Assembly (NCBI GenBank): GCA_003561515.1 | Contig: PWWL01000210.1 | Coordinates: forward strand, 1 to 49,693 | From: Balneolaceae bacterium | GTDB taxonomy: Bacteria; Bacteroidota; Rhodothermia; Balneolales; Balneolaceae | Direction of reading: 5' to 3' | DNA: 49,693 bases | Notes under the pieces: model-generated | What the model saw: the letters and a program-made list of their open reading frames with translations, nothing else | What the model was told of the DNA's origin: nothing | Database searches by the model: none | Part shown: positions 1 to 8,628 of the stretch, piece after piece | Numbering within the stretch: position 1 is the first letter of the stretch | Layout of the letters: each line of letters begins with the position of its first letter | Position numbers and translations under genes: made by a program

Positions 1-1453
1 CACCAAATAATGTACCGGCTAAGCTGAAAATCAGCAGGAAAACAGCAATGGTAAAAAAGATGCCGGCAACGGCAGCCTCGGCAGAAATCAGTGAGAACCG
101 GGCGTACCAAACCGCAAGGCCTGAAATTGCGGAAATCGTCAGCACCCTCAGGTAGAAAGGAAATGGCAGCACTTTTGAAGCCGGCAGGTTCATATGCGTA
201 CCGATTCTCCGGAGCGTAATGATCCAGTTGTAGAAATTGGCGATTAGAGTAGCCGCGGCCGTGCCGGTGATTCCAAACCAAATGGTGAATGGAATGCTGA
301 GCAGAATATTAGCTGCCACAAGGTTCAGGCTAAGATAAAGCACGCCCCTGGTATCACCGAACGCCTGCAAAATACTGCCATAATGGGTGACCCGAAGCAG
401 AACTATCAGGTTGAAAATCTGAAACGGAAGCACCGCGTTCCGGTACTCCGTACCTTCCGACTCGGCTATAATTGCTATGAGATCGGAAGCCGCCACAATC
501 GACAGAATAGTTAGCGGAACAACGATCAGGCTTACCTTTTCAACTCCCTTATACCAGAGCTGCAGCAACTCCTCTTTCTTTTCCTCGAGGTGATAACCCA
601 CATAGCGGCTGATTAGCACCGAGCCGACAGCGAATGGAATCACACGAATGATCGGCACTTCCTGGGCACCGATTGTGTATTCGGCATACGCTGCAGCGGG
701 TAATAAAATAGATACGATGAACTTGTCTGCATACCGGTTGATCTTGCTTACCAGCGATGAGAGGCCCAGGGGCACTGAAAAATTGATCTGCTGTTTCAGC
801 CCGATCTCTCCATCGCTGAGTTTTCCTTCGGGCAGAACCATTCTCATCCAGATCCAGGAACCGATAAAACGGATCATACCGTATGCCACCAGTCCGTAAA
901 CGGCTATTTCGAGAGGGTAGCCCAAAGCAAGCGGACCCACAAGCAGGCCAAAAGTTAGCAGGCTGGTGATCATTTCGTACCAGGCCGATTGCTTTTGGCG
1001 GTCGAGTGCAAGTAAAATGTTCGTTACCGGCCAGGTGGGGATTTCAAGCAAGGCAAGCAGGGCCATAAATGGCAGAAGGTATTGCACGCTCTCCACACTT
1101 GCCTGATCCCATTCAGCCAACAGTGTGGGAGCAAAGTAGCTGATCACAAGAATGAAAAACGCCGCAACTACAGCCGTTACGGAAAGTAGCAAAACCGTTT
1201 GTATTGCAAATGCCCGTTTGGCACTGCCTGCAACCCGTTCAAAGTAATAGAAAACACTCTCCGGAAAACCGAGTGTGGCAAGGTTTCTGGCCACTTCATG
1301 AATCATCAGCAGATAACCGATAATGGCAAAATCGGTTTTTGAAAGAAGCTGAATGGTTGCGATAACGATGGCGAGATCTATAAATGTGGTTATGATTCTC
1401 GCTAAAACCACAACACCCGTTTTCTCAGTAAGTCCCCTGTTGTCAGTGGCCAT
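1..1453 (-). CDS. Oligosaccharide flippase family membrane protein (partial, C-terminus cut by window edge)
   Basis: Absent from the ORF track because it runs off position 1, but the minus strand is open from an ATG at 1453 to the edge, about 484 codons. The translation begins MATDNRGLTEKTGVVVLARI and shows roughly a dozen hydrophobic segments separated by short charged loops, as expected of a 12-14 TM Wzx/MATE-fold exporter that flips lipid-linked oligosaccharides across the inner membrane. Features seen: an N-terminal charged loop, a PESVFYYFER stretch after the second helix, and repeated aromatic/proline helix breaks. Its ATG lies inside the last codons of the upstream glycosyltransferase (11-nt overlap), so the two are translationally coupled. 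Family assignment rests on topology and sequence feel; the exact substrate (O-antigen, capsule or teichuronic-type polymer) cannot be told. Confidence 0.8.
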   Translation of the reverse strand, partial: MATDNRGLTEKTGVVVLARIITTFIDLAIVIATIQLLSKTDFAIIGYLLMIHEVARNLATLGFPESVFYYFERVAGSAKRAFAIQTVLLLSVTAVVAAFFILVISYFAPTLLAEWDQASVESVQYLLPFMALLALLEIPTWPVTNILLALDRQKQSAWYEMITSLLTFGLLVGPLALGYPLEIAVYGLVAYGMIRFIGSWIWMRMVLPEGKLSDGEIGLKQQINFSVPLGLSSLVSKINRYADKFIVSILLPAAAYAEYTIGAQEVPIIRVIPFAVGSVLISRYVGYHLEEKKEELLQLWYKGVEKVSLIVVPLTILSIVAASDLIAIIAESEGTEYRNAVLPFQIFNLIVLLRVTHYGSILQAFGDTRGVLYLSLNLVAANILLSIPFTIWFGITGTAAATLIANFYNWIITLRRIGTHMNLPASKVLPFPFYLRVLTISAISGLAVWYARFSLISAEAAVAGIFFTIAVFLLIFSLAGTLFG

Positions 1454-2747
1454 CCGCGATCACCTCATCAAAACAGGATGCCAGTTGTGCCGTTGTCTGT
1501 TCAGATTCAAACGAACGTCTGCTTATCTCCCTTTTAGCGGGATCCACGTCAATCAATGGTTTATCCGACCCGAACGATTCAAGACATTGAATCATGAACT
1601 CTGCAGCTTCGCGGTTTTCGTTTGGATAAAAGTGCACCCCACCCGAAACCTTATTTATGATCTCTTCAATTTCACCGTTGGGAGTAATGGAGAGAATTGG
1701 CCGGTTGGAAGAGAGATAATCCCAGAGCTTCGCCGGGATGATATTTGATCGCTTGCTGCTAGTAGTGAGCAGCAACAGATCAGCAGCCTGCATAACGGAA
1801 TAAATCTGCTCAGGAAGAACTTTACTGTGAACAACAAAATGATCCTCTAACCCGGAGGTTTTGATCATTTCCCTGTCATTCTGAGTAAGCCGGCCAAAAC
1901 TGTGAATGCATAACTTTTGATCCAGGCCGGGCCTCATCCTTTTTAAATCATTCAACAACTGTATGACAGGTTCTGCCGGGCTTAACCTTCTGAACTCTCC
2001 AAGAAAAAGAAGATTTAGCTTATCATCGCGAAAGTTCATGGTCACCTCTTCAGCAGGGTTATTTGTAATTAAATTTCTGCAATATGAATTATAGATCACC
2101 CCGGTTTTTTCTTGCTCCAGTCCTAATTTCTCCCGGTATTCTGAAACGGCTATTTTTGATGTGAAAATGACCTTTTCTGAGTTCTCAAGAATTTTTCTTT
2201 CAGTATTCCGGTCAATCGACAACGAAAAATGAGAGCGCTCTCTGAGGTTGAGTCTGCTTAGCGTCCATGGGTCTCTGAAATCGGTGATCAAGGGTTTGTC
2301 CAGATCCCCGGAGAGCTTGTTGCCAAGCCAGAGGCCCGACCAGGGATCTCCGGTACTCCAAATCAAGTCGGGATTTACCTTTTTTGATGTTCTCAGTATT
2401 GAAAGATACCTCAGCATAAAGAGGTAAATCCAGGTATCAACCGGAGTGTGACGGTCAATAAAAGCGGAGATTTGTCCAGCCAGATCATTTCCCGTTTTTT
2501 CCGGCTTCGGCTCTTTTGATACCGGCTTTTCTGTGGTTCTGTCGAACGGCGGATCAATTTCAATGATCCTGATGTCGGAAATCAGTTTCTTTTCGATGGC
2601 GCTAAATCGTTCGCCTGGAGAAGCAAGAGTGAGGATTACCGGTTCCCATCCATATTTTCTTAGATGGATGGCAAACCTGAAGGGACGTAATGAACCGACT
2701 CTTCGCCTCGGCAGGAAATAGGGTGCTATCATCAAAACCGTTTTCAT
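1443..2747 (-). CDS. GT4-like (GT-B fold) glycosyltransferase
   Basis: 434 residues. The N-terminus (MKTVLMIAPYFLPRRRVGSL) is the first strand and loop of a GT-B Rossmann domain as in family 4 glycosyltransferases; a second Rossmann domain starts near residue 240 with LNLLFLGEFRRLSP and contains the usual donor-binding region (ADLLLLTTSSKRSNIIPAKLWDYLSSNRPIL). The classical E-x7-E motif is not preserved, being replaced by P-x-K-L-W-D-Y, which resembles divergent GT4 enzymes of surface polysaccharide loci. It sits between a GT-A-like transferase and a flippase that overlaps its stop by 11 nt, so a role in assembling the glycan that the flippase exports is the natural reading. No signal peptide or membrane helix; cytoplasmic. 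Sugar specificity unknown. Confidence 0.8.
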   Translation of the reverse strand: MKTVLMIAPYFLPRRRVGSLRPFRFAIHLRKYGWEPVILTLASPGERFSAIEKKLISDIRIIEIDPPFDRTTEKPVSKEPKPEKTGNDLAGQISAFIDRHTPVDTWIYLFMLRYLSILRTSKKVNPDLIWSTGDPWSGLWLGNKLSGDLDKPLITDFRDPWTLSRLNLRERSHFSLSIDRNTERKILENSEKVIFTSKIAVSEYREKLGLEQEKTGVIYNSYCRNLITNNPAEEVTMNFRDDKLNLLFLGEFRRLSPAEPVIQLLNDLKRMRPGLDQKLCIHSFGRLTQNDREMIKTSGLEDHFVVHSKVLPEQIYSVMQAADLLLLTTSSKRSNIIPAKLWDYLSSNRPILSITPNGEIEEIINKVSGGVHFYPNENREAAEFMIQCLESFGSDKPLIDVDPAKREISRRSFESEQTTAQLASCFDEVIADGH

Positions 2748-2785
2748 AGAAAGGCAATGATAATGAATGTCAGTGCTTCATGCGA

Positions 2786-3757
2786 TCAGCTTTCGAGCTT
2801 CTCCCAAACGGAGTTTGAAAAACGGACAAATGGCCCTTTTTGATGAATCCATCCGAAATGCAGGCAATATGGGGTAACTTCCATGTAATCTCCCTTGCCG
2901 GGAATGAGAGTTAACAAACGGATGAGAGCATTTCGAACACTTTTCGGTCTTAATGCTTTCAGATCGTACACGAACCTGTTGGAGTATATGAAGCAAGTTA
3001 CCTCGCTGAAATCATCATTATACTCCGTAAAATCTTCAATAAAATCGAGCTGAGGGCTGTTGTAGCCCTGCAGCCATGGAAAAACCTGTAATTCCAATTT
3101 TGCCATCGCCATAGCAAGACTCCACTCGCACGACTCTTCACTGCGCCCCTTCTCCTCCGTACGACTTCTGAAGTGCGTTCTCTCTTTTTCGCTAAAGATG
3201 GAGCTTGCCACTTTACAAACCTCTTCGGTGAGTACACCGTCTTCGGCAAATATCATTCCTGACTGTACCCGGCTCAGATAGGTAAGCGAAAACCTCTTGA
3301 GAGTTCGCTGTCTTCTCAAGAGAATAAAATCGAAAATTACTGAAAGGCCTTTCGGTCCGCCAAAAAAATGGTCTGAAACCTGGTTACCTGTAATCGTAAA
3401 CGGGTAGGCTGAAAAGGAAGTCCAGAGCGGATCGGCCTTTTTACACCAAATAATATCACTATCCATAAACAAATTTTGCCTGAATGGCATAAACTTGTAG
3501 AGATGGTGCTTAAAACCGGTTATGCTGCAGTGCTCTTCAGGCAGTACAAAGAGATGAGTGAAATGCGAACTCAGAGATTTTTTCTTCAAAATCCCAAGGT
3601 GATTTTCGGAACAGAAGAGCGCTACCGGTCTATTTTTATCGTATCGGCGCAATGATTCAACACTTGCGGCGGCAAACCTTAAGTACTTTTCATCGCCGAA
3701 AGAACTGTAAACGTATCCTTGTTCCGATAGCTTTTCCCCCGTAAAGTGATCACCCAT
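2786..3757 (-). CDS. GT-A-like nucleotide-sugar transferase (divergent)
   Basis: 323 residues, no signal peptide. The N-terminal 110 residues look like a GT-A nucleotide-sugar-binding domain: a SVESLRRYD helix, a short strand (PVALFCSEN), then YKFMPF and a DxD-type metal motif in LFMDSDIIW (DSD about residues 99-101). This arrangement (small helix, K-x-x-x-hydrophobic, MDSD) is typical of GT8-like and related glycosyltransferases, which use DxD to hold Mn-NDP-sugar. The remainder is poorly conserved and includes an acidic HFGWIHQKGP C-terminal patch that could contribute a late metal-binding histidine. It follows the MlaC-like gene by 9 nt and precedes the GT4 gene by about 40 nt, all on the minus strand. 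Exact family and acceptor unknown. Confidence 0.65.
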   Translation of the reverse strand: MGDHFTGEKLSEQGYVYSSFGDEKYLRFAAASVESLRRYDKNRPVALFCSENHLGILKKKSLSSHFTHLFVLPEEHCSITGFKHHLYKFMPFRQNLFMDSDIIWCKKADPLWTSFSAYPFTITGNQVSDHFFGGPKGLSVIFDFILLRRQRTLKRFSLTYLSRVQSGMIFAEDGVLTEEVCKVASSIFSEKERTHFRSRTEEKGRSEESCEWSLAMAMAKLELQVFPWLQGYNSPQLDFIEDFTEYNDDFSEVTCFIYSNRFVYDLKALRPKSVRNALIRLLTLIPGKGDYMEVTPYCLHFGWIHQKGPFVRFSNSVWEKLES

Positions 3758-3766
3758 CAGTTCTGA

Positions 3767-4363
3767 TTACGTGGAAGAAGATCTGGCAGCCCTCCGTTGA
3801 AGGCTCTGAAGCAATGCGTCAAATCCTCTTTGCCGGATTATATTTTGAAATTGCCTGTTGTACGAATCAGCGGTTGAAACCTCATCAATCGACATGTCGG
3901 TAATAAACCATTCACCGTCCCTACGCTCCATATCGTAATCCACGGAGGTACGAACATTGTCGAGCTGAGCCGTGGTTCTGACGTGAGCCTGATTGTCGTT
4001 CACATCAATTGAATTATACGAAACTTCGGCACGATATATGTCAAGACGGTTCAAAGAATTATCGCGGATGATGGTTGCAAAAAGCGAAACAAACTCTTCC
4101 CTATCTTCGCTGCTTATTTCATCATATGTGCTGCCCAGCGCCTGACGCGCCATTGACCTGAAGTCTATTACATCGTTGATAATGTCCTTAAGCTGGTCTC
4201 GCTGATCCTGTGTATACTGCGACCCTTGTGGACCCAGCAGCTCTTTGATTTCACGGTCTCTTTCATCGAGCATGTCCCTGATTTCATTCTCAGCGGATTG
4301 TGCCAAGATTGCACCTGTGGAGAAGATGATGATAAATAGCAGATTCAGAATTTTCTTTTGCAT
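3767..4363 (-). CDS. MlaC/Ttg2-like periplasmic phospholipid-binding protein
   Basis: The ORF track starts at a TTG (4369), but an in-frame ATG two codons later (4363) gives MQKKILNLLFIIIFSTGAILAQ, a classic Sec signal peptide, so that start is preferred (198 residues). The mature part has the MlaC pattern: a helical N-terminus (DERDREIKELL), the DVIDFRSMARQALGSTYDEI segment corresponding to the conserved D-x-x-x-(M/I)-(A/S)-(R/K) region, a REEFVSLFATIIRDN helix, then NTF2-like strands (VRTTAQL, VDYDMERRDGEWFITDM). MlaC carries phospholipid between outer- and inner-membrane Mla complexes in Gram-negatives. Here no MlaA, B, D, E or F is adjacent; the neighbours are a TolC-like gene 11 nt upstream and glycosyltransferases downstream. 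Family call is good; lipid cargo and partner are inferred only. Confidence 0.8.
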   Translation of the reverse strand: MQKKILNLLFIIIFSTGAILAQSAENEIRDMLDERDREIKELLGPQGSQYTQDQRDQLKDIINDVIDFRSMARQALGSTYDEISSEDREEFVSLFATIIRDNSLNRLDIYRAEVSYNSIDVNDNQAHVRTTAQLDNVRTSVDYDMERRDGEWFITDMSIDEVSTADSYNRQFQNIIRQRGFDALLQSLQRRAARSSST

Positions 4364-4374
4364 AGCCAAACGTT

Positions 4375-5769
4375 TTAATTGGTACTCAATTGATTAACGG
4401 GTATACCCGAAGCCCTGTAGAGGGCTGCAATATTCATATTCAAATCAAAGATACTTTGTTTCAGTTGCACCCTCAATTCTAACTCTTTTTGAACAGCTTC
4501 GAGCAGGTTTTCCACATCTCCAAAACCCAGATCGTAGTCGAGTTGTTCGTTTCTAACCCAGTTTCTGGCCGTTGTAAGTGCTCGCCTGGTCTGTTCAAGC
4601 TTTACTTCGGCTACCGCAGCCGATTGATACTTCTCATTTAGTTCAAGAACAATTCCATCGCTTACTGCATCCCGCAGGTCTTTTACCCTTCTGTATTCAA
4701 TATCAGCACGGTCGATGTTAGATCGCATGGAAGTAAAGTTCAGATTTTGGCGAATGCCAAATCCAACACCGGCGGTAGCAAAATTTGAATTATTGATAAT
4801 AAAAGGATTGGTTTGCCTTGGCCTGTTGGGAGTATTTGCATAGCTGCCGGTTATTCCAAGAAACAGAATCGGATATTGCTGAGCCCTAACCGCATCGGCA
4901 CCGGCCCTCAGAGCTTCTATCCCATGTGCTACACCGCGAACTTCAGGCCTCTCTGACAATGCAAGTGCCTGATAGTAGTCGTACGGTTCAAGCTGAAATG
5001 CTACGGGATCCAAAAAGCTTTCTGCCGGACGATACACCTGTCCGTTATCACTTTGCAAAACATAGCTCCAAATTCTGTTTATCGATTGAACACTTTGTTC
5101 AACCTCAGCACGATTTACCTCAAACTCGGTTTTATAGATCTCGAATTTGAAGACATCCGATTCACTGAGTGTAGGATCTCCATCTTCTCTCATCTGCTCT
5201 ATCTGTCGCTCAACCTGGCGAATCTGGCTTGAAGCATCTTCAAGGATTCGCTCAATTTCCATGGCAAGTAAATAGCTGAAATAGAGCTCAAATAGCTGGA
5301 CCTCAGCTTCAGCCCGAACGGCTCCAAACTGGAACTCAGCAGCTCTTGCTCCCTGCTCTGCCGCCTTTATGGCACCGGTTACGGCTCCCCAGCTGTACAC
5401 CGGCTGCACGGCATTGAGTTCGGCCCGCGTAAAAATTGCCCAGTCTTCCCAATCGTTTTCGAGAAAAGGATCGAGGTACATTTGTCCGGACGGACGGCCC
5501 TGTGGGCTTTTAACTCCCGGAACCACTCCATGAAGCGTGTTTAGCTCCAGCCTTGGGAAAAATCGCTGAGACCTGGCCTGCCGGCTTCTGTTTTCGGCAA
5601 GATCAACAGCACGCGACTCATAAGCTACCTGGCCCGATCGCTCAATTCCTCTTTCAATAAATTCTTGCAGATTTATTGAAAGCGTGTCCTGTGCATGCAG
5701 GGGTTTTTGATTGGGAGTAATTAGTACGGTGATGCAAAATAGAGAAGCAAGGGTAAGTACTCTGATCAT
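4375..5769 (-). CDS. TolC-family outer-membrane efflux/secretion protein
   Basis: The track extends to a TTG at 5808, but the ATG at 5769 begins MIRVLTLASLFCITVLI...HAQ, a complete signal peptide, so this start (464 residues) is preferred. The mature protein has the duplicated helix-rich outer-membrane efflux (OEP) layout: LAENRSRQARSQRFFPRLELN in repeat one, the long coiled helices around EQGARAAEFQFGAVRAEAEVQLFELYFSYLLA, and in repeat two ALALSERPEVRGVAHGIEAL followed by GVGFGIRQNLNFTSMRSNIDRADIEY. The length is normal for TolC. TolC trimers form the outer-membrane channel of tripartite exporters. No membrane-fusion protein or pump lies next to it; instead it precedes an MlaC-like gene and polysaccharide genes. 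Cargo unknown. Confidence 0.88.
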   Translation of the reverse strand: MIRVLTLASLFCITVLITPNQKPLHAQDTLSINLQEFIERGIERSGQVAYESRAVDLAENRSRQARSQRFFPRLELNTLHGVVPGVKSPQGRPSGQMYLDPFLENDWEDWAIFTRAELNAVQPVYSWGAVTGAIKAAEQGARAAEFQFGAVRAEAEVQLFELYFSYLLAMEIERILEDASSQIRQVERQIEQMREDGDPTLSESDVFKFEIYKTEFEVNRAEVEQSVQSINRIWSYVLQSDNGQVYRPAESFLDPVAFQLEPYDYYQALALSERPEVRGVAHGIEALRAGADAVRAQQYPILFLGITGSYANTPNRPRQTNPFIINNSNFATAGVGFGIRQNLNFTSMRSNIDRADIEYRRVKDLRDAVSDGIVLELNEKYQSAAVAEVKLEQTRRALTTARNWVRNEQLDYDLGFGDVENLLEAVQKELELRVQLKQSIFDLNMNIAALYRASGIPVNQLSTN

Positions 5770-5830
5770 AATGAGTTTATTGCGGTGTTTCCATGGATAA
5801 GGCACCAACGAAGAAAACGTCTCAATATTT

Positions 5831-5863
5831 AAAAGAAAAGCCCCGACAAGGCTGCCGGGGCTT
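5831..5863 (-). terminator. Rho-independent terminator after tRNA-Ser
   Basis: Read on the minus strand: AAGCCCCGGCA, loop GCCT, TGTCGGGGCTT (11-bp stem with one G-U pair), then TTCTTTT. It lies 8 nt past the 3' end of tRNA-Ser and about 60 nt before the TolC-like start codon, so it ends the tRNA transcript and implies a separate promoter, or read-through, for the polysaccharide/TolC cluster. Confidence 0.9.
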
Positions 5864-5871
5864 GATTACAG

Positions 5872-5956
5872 CGGAGGGAGAGGGATTCGAACCCCCGGAG
5901 ACTCGCGCCTCAACGGTTTTCAAGAACGCCGCATTCGACCACTCTGCCATCCCTCC
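5872..5956 (-). tRNA. tRNA-Ser (anticodon UGA)
   Basis: On the minus strand the 85-nt sequence begins GGAGGGATGGCAGAGTGGTC and folds as a class II tRNA: 7-bp acceptor stem GGAGGGA/TCCCTCC with discriminator G, D-arm with GGTCGAATGC, anticodon loop CTTGAAA holding TGA, a long variable arm (GCGAGTCTCCGGG region), and the T-arm GGTTCGAATCC. Long variable arm plus the G73 discriminator and TGA anticodon define serine (UCN codons). CCA is not encoded. It is followed by its own terminator. Confidence 0.97.
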
Positions 5957-5959
5957 GGA

Positions 5960-5990
5960 AAATTGATGATGCAGTTACACTTCATCATCA
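5960..5990 (-). terminator. Possible weak terminator after atpG
   Basis: Minus strand TGATGATG - 11-nt loop - CATCATCA followed by ATTTTC. The stem is 8 bp and A/T-rich with only a short T-run, about 100 nt past the atpG stop and just before the tRNA-Ser 5' end. It might end the ATP synthase operon or act as an attenuator; evidence is modest. Confidence 0.35.
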
Positions 5991-6087
5991 GACAGACTTT
6001 AAAAATAAGAGTCTGTTGAATCAGATAAAAATATTTCAGCTCAATTATTGAATAACTAATCTGATACAAGAAGCTTTCTCGAAGCTC

Positions 6088-6993
6088 TTACATGTCTTCC
6101 AAAGCTGCGGCTCCGGAAACAATTTCTGAAATTTCAGTCGTAATGGCACTCTGCCGGGCCTGGTTATACTTTAACCTAAGTTCACGCTCAAGCTCTTTAG
6201 CATTTTCAGTGGCGTTGTCCATTGCTGCCATTCGTGCACCCTGCTCCGATGCGTTCGACTCAAGTACCGCTTTCCAAAGCTGCATGTTTAGATGTGCCGG
6301 CAGAATATCATTAAGAATCGTCTCTGCATCAGGTTCGTAAATATACTCTGTAACTGCAAGGGTTTCAGTCTCATCTGTATCTGCTTCTACTTCTTTGAGC
6401 CGGTCTGAATCGATTGGGAGTACTTCATCAACCAGTCTGTTTTGGGCAATTACAGATTTAAACTCATTGTATGCAACAAGCACTTTATCGTACTGACCGT
6501 GTGCGTACTTATCTGCGGCATCCGTCATAATTGATGCTGTATGCGCATAATTTAGATTGTCGAAAAAACCCACATGAGAATCGACCACCTTGTACTTTCT
6601 TTTTTTAAAGTAACCATCCGCTTTTCTTCCGATGGTAATCAGATCCAGCTTTCCATCATTATGAAAGTCGCTGTAATGCTGCTGAATTGATTTTTCAACA
6701 ACTTTAAAAAGATTGTTGTTAAACCCGCCGCAAAGTCCCCGGTCCGATCCAACCACAATCAGCAGTATCTTTTCTGCTTGATCCGGTTTGCGCAGAAGAA
6801 TATTGTCGGCTCCGGCACCTGATACCAGCCTGCCAACGACACTCTGCATTTTGGCCGCGTAAGGCCGTGTGGCCAGCATTCTTTGCTGAGCTTTTCTCAG
6901 CTTTGCAGCCGCAACCATTTTCATGGCCTTCGTGATCTGCTGGGTATTCTCAATCGAAGAGATTCGATTACGTATGTCGCGAAGGTTTGCCAT
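6088..6993 (-). CDS. atpG: F-type ATP synthase subunit gamma
   Basis: 301 residues. Gamma forms the central rotor shaft coupling the c-ring to the alpha3beta3 head. The start MANLRDIRNRISSIENTQQITKAMKMVAAAKLRKAQ is the conserved N-terminal coiled-coil helix; the mid-region signature SDRGLCGGFN is intact; and the C-terminal helix ends in ASEQGARMAAMDNATENAKELERELRLKYNQARQSAITTEISEIVSGAAAL, the expected antiparallel partner. About 10-15 residues longer than the E. coli protein, mainly in an acidic insert (DRLKEVEADTDETETL) that is usual in Bacteroidota-like lineages. It starts 3 nt after atpA and is the last gene of the operon; atpD and atpC do not follow. Confidence 0.98.
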   Translation of the reverse strand: MANLRDIRNRISSIENTQQITKAMKMVAAAKLRKAQQRMLATRPYAAKMQSVVGRLVSGAGADNILLRKPDQAEKILLIVVGSDRGLCGGFNNNLFKVVEKSIQQHYSDFHNDGKLDLITIGRKADGYFKKRKYKVVDSHVGFFDNLNYAHTASIMTDAADKYAHGQYDKVLVAYNEFKSVIAQNRLVDEVLPIDSDRLKEVEADTDETETLAVTEYIYEPDAETILNDILPAHLNMQLWKAVLESNASEQGARMAAMDNATENAKELERELRLKYNQARQSAITTEISEIVSGAAALEDM

Positions 6994-6996
6994 TAT

Positions 6997-8613
6997 TTAT
7001 GCTTCTTCCCCGGCCAGAATTTGATCAATTGTTGTTTTGGCTATACCGACAATTTCATCGCCAAAAGCGTCATCAAGCACACCGGTTTGAGCCAATGATT
7101 CCATCTTTTTGGAATATCTGACTTTCACGCTTTCGAGAAACATCGCTTCAAACTCTCTGACAAGGTTCACTGGTAAATTATCAAGCAAGCCTTCACTATT
7201 CACCTTCAGAAGGGCTATCTGATCTTCCACCGGCAACGGCTTATACTCACCCTGCTTCATAAGCTCTACCGTTCTTTCTCCGCGCTTGAGCTGACGCTGT
7301 GTAGCGGCGTCAAGATCTGATCCAAATTTCGCAAAAGCCTCGAGTTCTCGGTACTGTGCAAGATCAAGCTTGAGCGTACCGGAAAGTTTTTTCATCGATT
7401 TAACCTGAGCTGAACCACCTACCCGGGATACGGATATACCCACGTCGATCGCCGGACGTACACCGCTGTTAAACAGATCCGTATCGAGGAAGATTTGCCC
7501 GTCGGTAATTGAGATCACGTTTGTTGGAATGTATGCGGACACGTCGCCTGCCTGGGTCTCGATTACAGGCAATGCAGTGAGTGATCCCCCCCCTTTTATT
7601 TTCGCGGCCAATGTATCTGGTACATTATTCATGAGCTTGGCTACGTCATCGTTCTCGATGATTTTAGCGGCTCTTTCAAGGAGTCGGCTGTGAAGGTAAA
7701 ATACGTCACCCGGATAAGCTTCACGTCCCGGCGGGCGCCTCAGCAGCAATGAGAGCTCACGGTAGGCAACGGCCTGCTTCGAGAGATCATCGTAGATAAC
7801 GAGAGCATGTCGGCCTGTATCACGGAAGTATTCTCCGATAGCCGCTCCTGCAAACGGAGCGATGTATCTCATAGGTGCCGAACTACTGGCCGGGGCCGAA
7901 ACCACTACGGTATAATCCATGGCACCGTACTCGTTCAATGTATTCACGATTGAGGCTACCGTAGATCCCTTTTGGCCAACAGCTACATAAATACAGAATA
8001 CCGGCTTGTCGGTATTCTGGGTATTTTTCTGGTTGATGATCGTATCGATCGCAACGGCTGTTTTTCCTGTCTGACGATCGCCGATGATAAGCTCTCGCTG
8101 TCCGCGACCAATTGGAATCAATGAGTCGATGGCTTTGATACCCGTCTGAAGCGGTTCGGCAACCGGCTGCCGGTAGATTACACCGGGGGCTTTTCGTTCG
8201 AGGGGCGATTCAATCGTTTCGCCGGTAATTTCACCTTTACCATCGAGCGGACGGCCAAGCGGATCGATTACACGGCCAAGTATACCGTCACCCACCTGGA
8301 GTGAAGCGATACTTTCGGTTCGGCGAACGGTGTGCCCTTCTTCCACCACATTGGAGGATCCGAAGAGTACAATACCCACATTGTCTTCCTCAAGGTTCAA
8401 TACCATTCCGCGAACGGGCTTACCTTCCGAATCGAGTGAATCCGGCAGTTCAACCAATTCACCGGCCTGCACTTTCGAAAGGCCGTAAACCCTGGCAATA
8501 CCGTCACCCACTTCCAAAACAGTGCCCATTTCGTAGGCCTCGGCTTCCGACTCAAAGCCGGATAGCTGTTTACGGAGAATGGCCGATACTTCGTCTGGTC
8601 TGACTTGACTCAT
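6997..8613 (-). CDS. atpA: F-type ATP synthase subunit alpha
   Basis: 538 residues. Non-catalytic nucleotide-binding subunit of the F1 head. It shows the N-terminal beta-barrel ([16 protein letters not shown]), the Walker A loop GDRQTGKT at about residues 178-185, the ATP synthase alpha/beta signature region near [17 protein letters not shown], and the helical C-terminal domain. About 25 residues longer than the E. coli protein. Lies 15 nt downstream of atpH and 3 nt upstream of atpG. The coding strand holds a run of eight G (7585-7592 on the plus strand as C) encoding Gly-Gly-Gly, a possible slippage spot for sequencing or replication but in frame here. Confidence 0.99.
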   Translation of the reverse strand: MSQVRPDEVSAILRKQLSGFESEAEAYEMGTVLEVGDGIARVYGLSKVQAGELVELPDSLDSEGKPVRGMVLNLEEDNVGIVLFGSSNVVEEGHTVRRTESIASLQVGDGILGRVIDPLGRPLDGKGEITGETIESPLERKAPGVIYRQPVAEPLQTGIKAIDSLIPIGRGQRELIIGDRQTGKTAVAIDTIINQKNTQNTDKPVFCIYVAVGQKGSTVASIVNTLNEYGAMDYTVVVSAPASSSAPMRYIAPFAGAAIGEYFRDTGRHALVIYDDLSKQAVAYRELSLLLRRPPGREAYPGDVFYLHSRLLERAAKIIENDDVAKLMNNVPDTLAAKIKGGGSLTALPVIETQAGDVSAYIPTNVISITDGQIFLDTDLFNSGVRPAIDVGISVSRVGGSAQVKSMKKLSGTLKLDLAQYRELEAFAKFGSDLDAATQRQLKRGERTVELMKQGEYKPLPVEDQIALLKVNSEGLLDNLPVNLVREFEAMFLESVKVRYSKKMESLAQTGVLDDAFGDEIVGIAKTTIDQILAGEEA

Positions 8614-8628
8614 TGTATATCCTAATTT

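Noticed and set aside
5991-6016. CAGACT/AGTCTG inverted repeat after atpG
   Set aside because: Only 6 bp with no T-run on the minus strand; too weak to call.
7581-7596. Run of eight C (G on the coding strand) in atpA as a phase-variation tract
   Set aside because: It is in frame, encodes conserved Gly residues, and ATP synthase is not a plausible phase-variable gene; noted only as a possible sequencing slip site.
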